A stretch of 64,000 nt of DNA, taken from the NCBI RefSeq assembly GCF_000430725.1, contig NZ_AUMO01000031.1, forward strand, positions 124,001 through 188,000, in the 5' to 3' direction. The translations under genes and the position numbers were made by a program. The notes below the pieces were generated by a model. The model had not been told where the DNA came from and searched no databases. It saw nothing but the letters and a program-made list of their open reading frames with translations. Below, piece by piece: positions 53,209-62,397 of this stretch. Numbering within the stretch: the stretch's first letter is position 1; the number at the start of each line of letters is the position of its first letter. Source of the DNA: Azohydromonas australica DSM 1124 (GTDB lineage: Bacteria; Pseudomonadota; Gammaproteobacteria; Burkholderiales; Burkholderiaceae_C).

Positions 53209-53568
53209 TTACTTCAGTTCCCTGATTCTCACGATGAGGTTCACGCGCTCGCTCAGGGCACAGTTTTCCCGTCCTTCGCAGGCGAGAGCCATGATGTTGC
53301 TCCGCTTGCGGGTGATCCAGACGCGTTTCCCGACAAGGCTTGTCTTTTCGCAAACTTCGAAGCTGGCCAGGTCCTGGGATTTTTTCCCGCCGGCATCGAC
53401 CAGCTCGACATAGCAGGCCCGGTCCCCCGGCGCCATGCCGGTGATGGTGGCCGATTCCGCGCGTGCCGCCGAGGATGGCTGGGACGTTTGCGGTGCCGGG
53501 CCGTGTTCCGAAGCTGCAGCCGAAACGGCCAATATCGAAATGAGCGAGGCGAGCAGTGACCGAATCAT
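53209..53568 (-). CDS. Small exported protein, unknown function
   Basis: 119 residues with a signal peptide (SLLASLISILAVSAAASEHG). The mature part has paired Cys (ACYVELVD, FEVCEKTSL, ALACEGRENC), suggesting disulfides. No family recognised. No clear ribosome site; the frame is open to 53682. Same orientation as its neighbours. Confidence 0.55.
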   Translation of the reverse strand: MIRSLLASLISILAVSAAASEHGPAPQTSQPSSAARAESATITGMAPGDRACYVELVDAGGKKSQDLASFEVCEKTSLVGKRVWITRKRSNIMALACEGRENCALSERVNLIVRIRELK

Positions 53569-53727
53569 CTTGAGTGCCGTACGTGATCCACGTGGTAGGA
53601 CGTCGAGCCAGCTTCGTTGAACCCGTTGAGCCGCGTACATGAAGGCTTCAGCCACAACGTCTTCCAGCGACATGCCCACCAACGTGGGCCGAGTTCTAGG
53701 GACATGGGGCGAAGCACATGCGGAACT

Positions 53728-53994
53728 TCAAAGCTGAACGACCGATTCGACCTCAAAGTGAATCTCGCTTGTGAAATTGATGTAAGCCACAACGGCATCC
53801 TGAAACTCGTCGAGCAGTGCCATGCCCGTTAAGTCCCCCTCGCTCTGCGCACTCAGTCGCAATACCGCTTCACGCCATTCGCATTTCACCTCTCTTTGCC
53901 AAGGTCGCTGTGAAAATTCGAAAAGCATGTCGGCCACTGCTTCGGAAACATCGCTTTCCGAGAGCCCTTTGCAGGTCACCGTGATTCTGAACAT
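53728..53994 (-). CDS. Small acidic protein, unknown function
   Basis: 88 residues starting MFRITVTCKGLSESDVSEAV behind GGAG. No family recognised; no membrane segment. The longer frame to 54081 runs through an attC-like hairpin and translates it as an AAHVEQ-type string, so that part is unlikely to be real coding sequence. Confidence 0.5.
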   Translation of the reverse strand: MFRITVTCKGLSESDVSEAVADMLFEFSQRPWQREVKCEWREAVLRLSAQSEGDLTGMALLDEFQDAVVAYINFTSEIHFEVESVVQL

Positions 53995-54009
53995 GGACTC
54001 CAGGCCTGG

Positions 54010-54085
54010 ACTCGTACATCTGCAATCTTGCTCGACATGAGCGGCAGGCACGTTGAATGAAGCCTGCCGCTGACTGTCCACTCGA
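54010..54085 (-). repeat. attC-like hairpin (integron recombination site relic)
   Basis: On the minus strand a GTGAAC box is followed by CATCGAGTGGAC, then a perfect 10-bp stem AGCGGCAGGC / GCCTGCCGCT around a 12-base loop, and CATGTCGAG. The order and the string translated as AAHVEQ resemble attC sites of betaproteobacterial and Xanthomonas integrons as I recall them. It lies exactly between the stop of the GFA gene and the start of the next gene. The terminal GTTRRRY box is not clear. Confidence 0.45.
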
Positions 54086-54093
54086 TGAAAAGT

Positions 54094-54510
54094 TCACGCC
54101 AGTGGTGGGTTGCGCGGAATGCGCGGTATGGCGTCGCTCATTTGTACCCAGGGTTGTGCGGAGTCGCACCAGATATTGACCTGTGGCTGGAGCCACGAGG
54201 TGTCGTCCAGCGTCCCGGCCTTGAGCCAATCCATGGTCGGCGTCGCGCCGAGTTCGGACAATATCGGAGACCCGCACCTGGAACAGAAGCGTCGCATCAC
54301 GGGCAGGCCGCTTTCTCCGAGGTCTTGGTAGGTGTCCGGCTGCGCGCCCTCCATGACGAGCGTGCCCTTGGGTATGGCCACGAGGACCGAGAACGCCGTT
54401 CCGGTTTGGCGCTGGCAGTGCTTGCAATTGCAGATGGCGGTCATCAACGGCGCTGCATCCGATCTGTAGCGGATGGCTCCGCAAAGGCACCCGCCTTGAA
54501 TGGTTGGCAT
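54094..54510 (-). CDS. GFA-family (glutathione-dependent formaldehyde-activating-like) zinc protein
   Basis: 138 residues with the family zinc sites: Cys8 and Cys10 (GGCLCGAIRY), Cys28, Cys30 and Cys33 (CNCKHCQRQTG), and FCSRCGSP further on. It may be a carbon-sulfur lyase-like protein; the substrate is unknown. Start ATG 54510 follows GGAGACAGCC; the longer frame to 54648 is not family-like. Confidence 0.88.
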   Translation of the reverse strand: MPTIQGGCLCGAIRYRSDAAPLMTAICNCKHCQRQTGTAFSVLVAIPKGTLVMEGAQPDTYQDLGESGLPVMRRFCSRCGSPILSELGATPTMDWLKAGTLDDTSWLQPQVNIWCDSAQPWVQMSDAIPRIPRNPPLA

Positions 54511-54781
54511 GGCTGTCTCCACAGGGAAAGGTTGGTCGTGCCGAAAATGCCTCCTTTCCCGTGGCATGGGCGGCTTCGGCGGGCACGCCTCACGGCTCCA
54601 GTAAAAATGATGCTCCGTGCGCGTTTGCTGGTGTGTCGCAGCCGACACCTGAATTAACCTCCGTCAGGCTCGCCGTGCCTTGTCCCGGCTGCAGCCTAGG
54701 CTGGCCATCCCCGAATCATCCCCCCGGTCCTCTTCTGCAGGCAAGATAATGTGTCTGGCCCTTGGTGCGAGCAATGATGGT

Positions 54782-55138
54782 TTACAAATCACTGGCAAAG
54801 CGCAGCCGGTTCCCATCCGGGTCGGTGAGAACGAATTCGCAAGTTCCCCATGGCGTCTGCGTTGGCGGCTGGGTGGCGGTGATCCCACGCGCCGCAAATT
54901 CGGCATGGCAGGCTGGAGCATCGGGCACCTTGAAATAAACCGCCCCGCCCACCTGGCAGTCGCCCGCGTGCTCCGTGAGGAAAATGGTTTGGCCGGATCG
55001 GGTCAACTGCAGAAAAAGCGGAAAACCCGGTTCGAATTGGTGCTTCCAGTCCACGCTGAAGCCCAGGCCGTCCACATAAAGCGAGAGGCTTCTTTCGGCG
55101 CTGGTGATGCGCAGTTGGGGAATGACGGTTTGCTGCAT
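54782..55138 (-). CDS. VOC-superfamily protein (glyoxalase/bleomycin-resistance-like)
   Basis: 118 residues, the bleomycin-resistance-protein layout: IPQLRITSAERSLSLYVDGL, FLQLTRSGQTIFLTEH, then GGAVYFKVPD and WGTCEFVLTDPDGNRLRF. It is a probable dimer that binds a small molecule. Start ATG 55138 follows GAGGAGCCCCGG. Such genes are frequent integron cassettes. Confidence 0.85.
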   Translation of the reverse strand: MQQTVIPQLRITSAERSLSLYVDGLGFSVDWKHQFEPGFPLFLQLTRSGQTIFLTEHAGDCQVGGAVYFKVPDAPACHAEFAARGITATQPPTQTPWGTCEFVLTDPDGNRLRFASDL

Positions 55139-55953
55139 CCGGGGCTCCTCAAATTGCCAGACGAAAAGCCCCAGCGCCTGCTGGAGCCTGTTCAGGTTCT
55201 GCCGTCGGGAAACAATCTCCTGTAGCTTCCTTCGGCTGCTGTCCTGGTTGATTGTCGTGTATTTTCAACCTGCTGTTCGGATACGGCAGCAGCGATTGAA
55301 AAAGCGTGATTGCTAAGAGGCCGCACTACCGTCTGCAGTTCCTCGTTCGGGAGGCTGGTCATCGTGGTAAGTGACGTTCGAGATGAGAGATGGCCAAAGG
55401 CCGTCCACTCGATGGAAGGGTTAGGCATCCCTTGACCAGAGCCATGCCTTTGCGCCTAGGCCAATATTGCTCCAAAACAGCCAGTTGGCCAGCAGACATG
55501 GTTTTAAGGAAATTACAAGCACGCTGAGGAAGCGAACTGGCAACGCTGTTGGGTTATCGCGCTTGCGGGCATCCGCCTGAAACAAGACTACTTCGGGCCG
55601 CTACGACGCTGCCTCCTCTTTCACTGCAATCGCTACTAAAAAGGCATGACCGTGGAAAACGTCACGCAACTTTCCCTGACCCGCCACCCAGCGTCGAGAT
55701 TCCACGACCACGCAAAAGCAGACCAAGGTGGCGCTGCTGTTTCTACATGCTCAAGTGCTGAAAATCGATTTTGCTTTGGCTCGACGAGGCGGTCCCCGTG
55801 CAGCAGCTGCTGTGGCTCCCCGTGCTGCTCACCGAAGTGCGGCCCGCTCCATGAAATGAACGGCGTCACCGTCCTGCCGAAAAGCCTCATCCCGCCGCCG
55901 CAGCAGCACACCGGACCGACACCGCAAAACACCCTGCCGTCCCCACCGCCAGT
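55139..55953. other. Gene-free region with an attC-like start
   Basis: About 815 bases of lower GC. Apart from the attC-like element near 55370-55426, no gene, RNA or repeat could be supported. Several short frames exist but give no recognisable protein. Confidence 0.5.
55370..55426 (-). repeat. attC-like element with a canonical GCCTAAC box
   Basis: The minus strand reads GCCTAAC (55426-55420), CCATCGAG-TGGACGGCC, a TTTGGCC turn, CTCATCTCGAACG and then GTCACTT where GTTRRRY would be expected. The first box fits the attC RYYYAAC consensus and CATCGAGTGGAC is shared with the element at 54010. The second core box has decayed. Confidence 0.45.
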
Positions 55954-57369
55954 TCAGTGCAACTTCACCCGCGCCTGCGACCTTCCATCGATCCAGTTCC
56001 CCACCTGGTCCCACGCCGTCCGCAGCGCCCCTTGCAGCCGGACCATGTGCGCGTGGTGCGCGCTCCAGTAGGCCCAGCGCGCCAGCAGCCCCTGCAACCG
56101 CACGCCGTGTCCGGGCAGGCGGCCCAGGATGCGCCCCACCGCGTCGCGGCTGCCCAGTGACACCAGCGAGCCGCGGTCGTGGAAGCGGAATCCTTCCACC
56201 GGCCGCGACTCCAGCCGGCGCAGCAGGGCGTCGGCCAGGTAGCGCGCCTCCTGCTGCGCTGCCTGCGCCCGCGGCGGCACGGCCGGCGCGCCGGCCTCGG
56301 GCACGCAGCTCGCGCAGTCGCCCATCGCGAACACGTCCGCGTCCACCGTGCTCTGCAGCGTGTCGCGCACCAGCAGCTGCCGGCTGCGGTTGAGCTCCAG
56401 CCCGTCCAGCTTCTCCAGCACCTCCGGCCCGCGGATGCCCGCGGCCCACACCGCCAGCTCCGCGGGCAGCACCTCGTGGCCGTCGAGCACCACGTGGTCG
56501 GCGGCCACCTCCGTGACGCGGCGGCCCAGCAGTACCTCCACGCCGCGCGCCTCCAGGTCCTCGCGCGCCTGGCGGCTGATGTCCTCCGACAGCGCACCCA
56601 CCAGCCGGTCGCCGGACTCGATCAGCCGCAGCTGCACCGGCTGCGGCTCCTGGCGCAGCTCCGTGCCCAGGCCGGCAATGGCGTGCACCGACTCGATCAG
56701 CTCTGCCGCCAGCTCCACGCCCGTGGCGCCGCCGCCGACGATGGCGATCTGCACCGGTCCGCGCGAATGCACCTCCGCCCGCGCGCAGGCCGCCAGCAGC
56801 AACCGGTGGAAGCGCGTGGCGTCGGCGGCGCTGTTGAGCGCGACGGCGTGCTCGGCCACGCCGGGCGTGCGGAAGTCGTTGACGATGCTGCCCACCGCGA
56901 CCACCAGCGTGTCGTAGGCCACCGGGCGGCGCGGCGCGATCTCCTGGCCCGCGTCGTCCACCAGCGGCGCCAGCCACAGCTCGTGCCGGGCGCGGTCCAG
57001 CGACTCCAGCGTGCCCAGGTGGAAGCGGAAGTTGTGCCGCCGCGCCTGCTGCAGGAACTCCACGCCCGCGTCATGCCCGCCCAGCGTGCCCGCGGCCAGC
57101 TCGTGCAGCCACGGCTTCCAGACGTGCGTGAGCGCGGCGTCGATCAGCACCACCTCGGCCGGCGGCTCGCGCCGACGCAGCTTGCGCAGCTGCTCGCCCA
57201 GGTGCACCGCCAGCTCCAGCCCGCCGGCGCCGCCGCCCACGATCACGATCCGGTGCGGCCCGCCGTGCTCGCGCAGCTCCGAAGTGGAGAACAGCGCCGG
57301 GCGGCTGTCCTGGAAGGAAGAGGAGAAGGGCGACCGCGGGCCGCCAGGGGAGAGGTGCCATCGGTTCAT
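55954..57369 (-). CDS. ndh: Type II NADH dehydrogenase (NDH-2)
   Basis: 471 residues. Non-proton-pumping NADH:quinone oxidoreductase at the inner membrane. FAD motif IVIVGGGAGGLELA (from residue 41), NAD motif IAIVGGGATGVELAAEL, WAAGIRGP and the FAD motif VFAMGDCAS. The C-terminal amphipathic part includes WAYWSAHHAHM. The first 38 residues are Ser/Pro-rich and may be too long a start; no strong ribosome site was seen. It follows a DUF2244 gene by 33 bases. Confidence 0.9.
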   Translation of the reverse strand: MNRWHLSPGGPRSPFSSSFQDSRPALFSTSELREHGGPHRIVIVGGGAGGLELAVHLGEQLRKLRRREPPAEVVLIDAALTHVWKPWLHELAAGTLGGHDAGVEFLQQARRHNFRFHLGTLESLDRARHELWLAPLVDDAGQEIAPRRPVAYDTLVVAVGSIVNDFRTPGVAEHAVALNSAADATRFHRLLLAACARAEVHSRGPVQIAIVGGGATGVELAAELIESVHAIAGLGTELRQEPQPVQLRLIESGDRLVGALSEDISRQAREDLEARGVEVLLGRRVTEVAADHVVLDGHEVLPAELAVWAAGIRGPEVLEKLDGLELNRSRQLLVRDTLQSTVDADVFAMGDCASCVPEAGAPAVPPRAQAAQQEARYLADALLRRLESRPVEGFRFHDRGSLVSLGSRDAVGRILGRLPGHGVRLQGLLARWAYWSAHHAHMVRLQGALRTAWDQVGNWIDGRSQARVKLH

Positions 57370-57402
57370 GGGGAACCTAGGGGCAACCCGTATGCCGCGC
57401 GA

Positions 57403-57951
57403 TCAGGTTTTAGGCCTGTCCTCTGCCGGCCGTTGCGCGCCGGCCAGCGCGCGCCGCAGCTCGCGTGCCATCAGCGGACGCTGCGCCGGCACCAGATGAC
57501 GCCCCACGCACACGCTGCGCTCGCCCGCGCTCAGCCGCACCAGCGCCGCCGGGCCGTCGGTGTGCACGCGCACCCAGGCCGCGGGCAGCTCGATGCGCTC
57601 CACCCGCCCACCGCAGTGCCGCTCCACGCACAGCCGGTCCGCTGCCAGGGTGATGGTCTCCCGGTCCAGCACGTGGCGCGCGTGCACCACCAGCGCGGCA
57701 GCCAGCGCCGCCACCTCGATGCCGGCGAACAGGCTGACCAGCGGATAGCCCAGCGCCCAGAACCCCAGCGCCAGCAGCAGATGGAACGTGCACACCACGC
57801 CGAAGGCCAGTCCCAGCTGCCGCGGCGTCAGCCGGCAGTTGCGGCGCAGCTGCCAGCACAGCGCCGGGCAGCCGTCGCAGTCGTCACTCCGGTCGAACCG
57901 GTCGCGCACGGGCAGCGCGGGCGAGGGTGGGCGATCCGGCGGAGCGGCCAT
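57403..57951 (-). CDS. DUF2244 membrane protein
   Basis: 182 residues. Two hydrophobic segments (about 48-68 and 72-92) follow RNCRLTPRQLGLAF, the DUF2244 hallmark. The tail is ERHCGGRVERIELPAAWVRV. The N-terminus has extra Cys (DDCDGCPALC), perhaps a small metal site. ATG 57951 with GGAGCGGCC just before it. It is probably co-transcribed with ndh. Confidence 0.8.
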   Translation of the reverse strand: MAAPPDRPPSPALPVRDRFDRSDDCDGCPALCWQLRRNCRLTPRQLGLAFGVVCTFHLLLALGFWALGYPLVSLFAGIEVAALAAALVVHARHVLDRETITLAADRLCVERHCGGRVERIELPAAWVRVHTDGPAALVRLSAGERSVCVGRHLVPAQRPLMARELRRALAGAQRPAEDRPKT

Positions 57952-58204
57952 GGCGGCGGGGCGTGTCTTTCTGAATGAATGCGCCGGCGGCGCGGCAAGT
58001 TCCCGGCCCGTCCCGTGTTCAGCCCGGGCCGTGCCGGGACCTGCGCTTGCCGAAATCCCGTCAAGCGGGCCCGCACCGGCGGCTTCAGGAGCTTGAGCCG
58101 GCGCGGCGCAGCGCAATACCGGTTTCTTTCCTTCCTTTGCAACCAAACAGCAACGCGTTGCCGATGCCGGAAAGCTTCCCACGGCGGCGCCGGAGCAATA
58201 CGCC

Positions 58205-60211
58205 ATGGCCACCGCTTCCTTCGACGTCGAAGACCTCCTGCTCGAACAGCGCATCGACGACCTCCACGCCGTGTCCGCGCACGACGTGGCGGTGTGCGCG
58301 GTCAAGCGCCCGCATCGCGGCAGCGACGGCTACCGCAGCACGCTCTGGCTCTTCCCGCTGGACGGTGGCGGCGAGCCGCGTCCGCTCACCGCCGGCACCT
58401 CGCGGGACAAGCAGCCGCGCTGGTCGCCGGACGGCCAGCAAATCGCCTTCATCTCGGACCGCGCCGGCCTGAACCAGGTGTTCCTGATCCGCCCCGACGG
58501 CGGCGAGGCGCGGCAGATCAGCTTCTTCAAGGGCGGCGTGTCCGCCTTCGAATGGAGCCCCGACGGGCGCCGCCTGCTGCTCACCAGCATCGTCAACGTG
58601 GACCCGGAGGCGCGCGGCGCTCCTTCGTCGCTGGACCAGCCCCGCGATGCCGGCGCGCCCGAGGTGGTGTGGCGGCTGCCGTACAAGCTCGACGGCGTGG
58701 GCTACCTGCTGTCGCAGCAGATCCACCTCTTCACGCTCGACGTCGACAGCGGCGAGGACCGCCAGCTCACGCAAGGCGCCTTCGAGGTGCGCTCCGCGGC
58801 GTGGTCGCCCGATGGCCGGCGCATCGTGTACAGCCGCACCCGCGAGGGCCGCCTGGCGCACCGCACGGACCTCTGGGTGGTGGACGCCGACGGCAGCCAC
58901 GCGCGGCAGCTCACGCACGAGCAGGGCAACACCAGCGCGCCGTGCTGGTCGCCCGATGGGCGCTGGATCGCCTTTGCCGGCAACCTCGACGAGGGCGACG
59001 CCAAGATGCAGCTGTGGCTGGCGGGGCCGGACTCGGGCCGCGTGCGCAGGCTCGGTGGCGAGGACGTCGAGGTGGTGCCCACCAGCACCCTGTACTGGAG
59101 CAGCGACAGCGCGCAGCTGCGCCTGCTGCTGGCGCAGCGCGGGCGCCAGCACCTGGTGAGCCTGTCGGTGCCCGAGGGCGAGCGGCGCATGCTGGTGGAC
59201 GGCGACCGGCAGCTGGGCGGCATCGCGGTGGCGCGTTCCCGCATGGCCTTCTTCTGGGAGAGCGGCGACACGCCGCTGGAACTGGGCGCCGCGGACCTGG
59301 ACGGCCGCCACGAGCAGACCCTGAGCCGCTTCAACGACTGGTGGCACCAGCGCGAGACGCTGCAGGCCGAAGTGCGCCACTTCCAGGTGCCTGACGGCCA
59401 GGGTGGCACGGAGCAGGTCGATGCGTGGCTGATCCGCGCCCAAGGCGCGCGGGGGCCCATGCCGGTGCTGGTGGACGTGCACGGCGGCCCGGCCAGCTAT
59501 GCCGACCTCAGCTTCCAGAACCATGCCTTCTGGCCGGTGCTGTGCGCGCGCGGCTGGCTGGTGGTGGCGCCCAACACCGTGGGCTCCAGCAGCTACGGGC
59601 GCGAGTTCGCCGAGCGGCTGCGCGGCCACTGGGGCGAGCGCGACCTGCCGCAGATCCTGGCGATCCTCAAGGCGCTGCAGCGCGAGGGCCTGGCCGACGA
59701 GCGGCTGGCGATCACCGGCAGCTCGTATGGCGGCTACATGGCGGCCTGGGCCATCGGCCACAGCCGCGCCTTCCGCGCCGCGGTGGTGTGCGCGCCGGTG
59801 TCGAACCTGGAGACGCACTACGGCACCAGCGACAGCGGCTACTACAGCGATCCCTACGACATGTGCGGCACCCCGCGCATCGACCGCGAGACCAGCCGCC
59901 GGCTGTCGCCCATGACGGAGATCGGGCGGGCGCGCACGCCCACGCTGATCCTGCAGGGCAAGGAGGACGAGCGCTGCCCGAAGTGCCAGTCCGAAGAGCT
60001 CTTCGTGAGCCTGATGTGCGCCACCGGGGCCCCGTGCGAGATGGTGCTGTACCCCGGCGGCGACCACCACGTGCTCAAGGACGGCAAGCCCTCGCACCGC
60101 CTGGACGGCGTGCGGCGCATCGTGGAGTGGGTGCAGCGCTGGGTGGAGCAGCCGCTGGCTGCGGACGGCGGGCGCGAGGAGCGGGACGGGCAGCGCAGCG
60201 ACGGGCGCTGA
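58205..60211 (+). CDS. Prolyl oligopeptidase family S9 peptidase
   Basis: 668 residues, no signal peptide. N-terminal seven-blade propeller with WSPDG repeats (QPRWSPDGQQIAF, EWSPDGRRLLL, AAWSPDGRRIVY, PCWSPDGRWIAF). The C-terminal alpha/beta hydrolase has nucleophile Ser507 in GSSYGGYM, an Asp in LQGKEDERCP and His in YPGGDHHVL. DVHGGPASY before the oxyanion site is typical. It is an acylaminoacyl-peptidase-like (S9C) enzyme. The intergenic 57952-58204 is shared with the divergent DUF2244 gene. Confidence 0.92.
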   Translation: MATASFDVEDLLLEQRIDDLHAVSAHDVAVCAVKRPHRGSDGYRSTLWLFPLDGGGEPRPLTAGTSRDKQPRWSPDGQQIAFISDRAGLNQVFLIRPDGGEARQISFFKGGVSAFEWSPDGRRLLLTSIVNVDPEARGAPSSLDQPRDAGAPEVVWRLPYKLDGVGYLLSQQIHLFTLDVDSGEDRQLTQGAFEVRSAAWSPDGRRIVYSRTREGRLAHRTDLWVVDADGSHARQLTHEQGNTSAPCWSPDGRWIAFAGNLDEGDAKMQLWLAGPDSGRVRRLGGEDVEVVPTSTLYWSSDSAQLRLLLAQRGRQHLVSLSVPEGERRMLVDGDRQLGGIAVARSRMAFFWESGDTPLELGAADLDGRHEQTLSRFNDWWHQRETLQAEVRHFQVPDGQGGTEQVDAWLIRAQGARGPMPVLVDVHGGPASYADLSFQNHAFWPVLCARGWLVVAPNTVGSSSYGREFAERLRGHWGERDLPQILAILKALQREGLADERLAITGSSYGGYMAAWAIGHSRAFRAAVVCAPVSNLETHYGTSDSGYYSDPYDMCGTPRIDRETSRRLSPMTEIGRARTPTLILQGKEDERCPKCQSEELFVSLMCATGAPCEMVLYPGGDHHVLKDGKPSHRLDGVRRIVEWVQRWVEQPLAADGGREERDGQRSDGR

Positions 60212-60323
60212 AGGGCGGGGCGGCGCTGCGCCGGGCAGGCATCGGGGCTGACGCAAGACGAAGCGCCGGCGGCCATCCGTGCTTCGTCCTACAGGACGGC
60301 CTCGACTTCCGCCGAACAGCCTT

Positions 60324-61331
60324 TCACCTCCCCGCCCCCGTCTCCTCCGCCCCCACCAGCGACCCCACCAGCGCCATGCGCGCCGCATCCCGCCCCTGCG
60401 TCATCAGCGCCTCCACCCGCTCCGGCGAGAAATCGAATTCCGCCGAAATCGCGTCCTCCGGCAGCGGTGGCCGGGTGACGCGGATCCAGCGCTTGAGCGC
60501 AGGCGGTTCCGGCGGCACCAGCTTGTCCGCCTGCAGCAGGTTCATGGCCCGCCAGCGCAGCTCGGCGCCGGACTGCGGTAGCGCCGCCACCTCGCGCGGG
60601 AACGGCTCCACGCTCACCAGCTGCAGCGCCTCGCCCTCGCGCAGCCGCCCGCTCGCGCGCAGCCGCGCCAGCAGCGCCGGCAGCAGCGAGTCGCGCGTGG
60701 CGTCACCGTCCCAATAGCGCCGCCCGCCGATCTCCACCGGCTCGAACAGCAGCGGCATCGCCGAGCTGGCCGCCAGCTCCGCCGCGCCGATGGGCGCTTC
60801 GTCGCTGTCGAACAGGTGCAGCTCGCCCGAGAGCAGGTCCACCGCGCCGGCGGCCAGCAGCGGCTGCGCGGCGGTGACGCTGGCGTAGCGCCCGACTTGC
60901 CGCTCCAGCAGCGCCCACATCGCATCGCGGTCGTACAGCGGGTAGTCCAGCCGGCTCATTGCCGCCCACGGCAGCCAGTGCAGCGGCTGCGGCCGGTACA
61001 GGTTGCGCGTGCCCAGCAGCACGCCGGTGAGCAGGCCGTTCCACGCCCGCAGCGCCACGGCGTGGCGGCTGTCGCCCACCGCGACACCCAGAAACGGGAA
61101 CGAGGGCGTGGCGATCTCGTGGCGCCACAGGTGCTGCAGCGCCTGCACGCCGGCGTCGGCCGTGTGCAGCTGTCGCGCCGCCACCGCCGCATTGACGGCG
61201 CCGAGGGAGGTGCCCGCCAGCGCCACCACCCGGTCGCCCCGCGCCCGCAGCCACGGCGCGATGGACGCCCACGCGCCGCCGCCGAACGCCCCCAGCGCGC
61301 CGCCGCCCTGGAACACCACCACCGTCCTCAT
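60324..61331 (-). CDS. Patatin-like phospholipase
   Basis: 335 residues. Oxyanion loop QGGGALGAF (residues 8-16), nucleophile Ser42 in GTSLG, and a catalytic Asp in YWDGDATRD (the DG motif). It is an RssA-like serine esterase acting on lipids. It is convergent with the S9 peptidase gene and precedes nothing on its strand; two SDR genes lie upstream. Confidence 0.9.
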   Translation of the reverse strand: MRTVVVFQGGGALGAFGGGAWASIAPWLRARGDRVVALAGTSLGAVNAAVAARQLHTADAGVQALQHLWRHEIATPSFPFLGVAVGDSRHAVALRAWNGLLTGVLLGTRNLYRPQPLHWLPWAAMSRLDYPLYDRDAMWALLERQVGRYASVTAAQPLLAAGAVDLLSGELHLFDSDEAPIGAAELAASSAMPLLFEPVEIGGRRYWDGDATRDSLLPALLARLRASGRLREGEALQLVSVEPFPREVAALPQSGAELRWRAMNLLQADKLVPPEPPALKRWIRVTRPPLPEDAISAEFDFSPERVEALMTQGRDAARMALVGSLVGAEETGAGR

Positions 61332-61365
61332 CCTGACCTCGCGTCGTGCCCGCTACCGTGCCCGG

Positions 61366-62397
61366 TCAGGGCCGTGTGCCCAGCCGCTCCCGCTCGCGCC
61401 CGTGGCGCCGCCGTCCGGCCGAGAACAGCCAGCTCACGGCGCCCGCCGCCAGCGCCACCGCGCCCAGCACCGCCATGCCCACCCCGCCGGCCTTGCGCCG
61501 CTCGGCCACGCCCCAGCCGCCGCGCACGGCCGCGCGCAGCGGGAGCGGCGCGAACAGCGCGCCGTCGCTGTCCGGCACGCGCTCACCCTGCTGCAGGAAG
61601 AAGCGCGCCGCCGCCCGCGCCGCGGCCCGGCCGGTGGCGTCCGGCGCCACCGCGTAGGGCACGGCGGCGGCATGGTGCAGGCCCAGCGCCACCGAGCGCC
61701 GCGGCCGGTGCAGCAGCTCCACCACCGCCCGCGCCACGCGCTCCGGGTCCAGCACCGGCGGCACCGGCCGCACCGTGCGCCCCGTGAAATTCGCCGAGCG
61801 CTGGTGCTCGGGCGTGTCGATGAAGCTGGGATACACCCCGCACACCGCGATGCCCGTGGCCGAGAGCTCGTCGCGCAGCGCGTCGGTGAAGCCCGCCACG
61901 CCGAACTTGCTGGCGCTGTAGCTGGCGGCCAGCGGCATCGGGATGCACCCGGCGATGGAGGCCACGTTGACCACCACGCCCCCGCCGGCGCGCCCGCGCA
62001 TGTGCTGCAGCGCCGCGTACGTGCCGTGCACCACGCCGAGCAGGTTGGTGCGGATCAGGCGCTCGTGGTGCTCAGCCGGGATGGTGTCGAAGCTGCCCCA
62101 GAGGCTGGTGCCGGCGGCGTTGATCCAGGCGTCGATGCGGCCGAAGGCCTCGACGGCGCGCTGCATCAGCGCCTCCATGTCCGCCGCCTCGCCCACGTCC
62201 GCCACCTGGGCCACGACTTCGGCGCCCAGCGCGCGGCAGCGCTCCGCCGCGTCGGCGAGGGCCTGTTCGCCACGGGCCGCGAGCACCAGGCGCGCGCCGT
62301 CGCGGCCCAGGCGCTGCGCCACGGCCAGGCCGACGCCGCTGGAGCCGCCGGTGATGACCACCACGGGGTTCTCGGGCAGGCGGGCGGCGGTGCTCAT
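61366..62397 (-). CDS. Short-chain dehydrogenase with C-terminal membrane helix (second of pair)
   Basis: 343 residues. Nucleotide motif TGGSSGVG (17-24), NAAG, catalytic Ser in NVASIAG and YSASK. After about residue 250 comes an extra part with a hydrophobic helix (MAVLGAVALAAGAVSWLF) and a basic tail, so it is probably tail-anchored. The substrate is unknown. Its ATG overlaps the stop of the upstream SDR. Confidence 0.88.
   Translation of the reverse strand: MSTAARLPENPVVVITGGSSGVGLAVAQRLGRDGARLVLAARGEQALADAAERCRALGAEVVAQVADVGEAADMEALMQRAVEAFGRIDAWINAAGTSLWGSFDTIPAEHHERLIRTNLLGVVHGTYAALQHMRGRAGGGVVVNVASIAGCIPMPLAASYSASKFGVAGFTDALRDELSATGIAVCGVYPSFIDTPEHQRSANFTGRTVRPVPPVLDPERVARAVVELLHRPRRSVALGLHHAAAVPYAVAPDATGRAAARAAARFFLQQGERVPDSDGALFAPLPLRAAVRGGWGVAERRKAGGVGMAVLGAVALAAGAVSWLFSAGRRRHGRERERLGTRP

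Noticed and set aside
55192..55428. A 78-codon minus-strand frame starting MPNPSIEWTAFG
   Set aside because: The start is a translation of the attC-like element, and the rest matches nothing and has no ribosome site; treated as non-coding.
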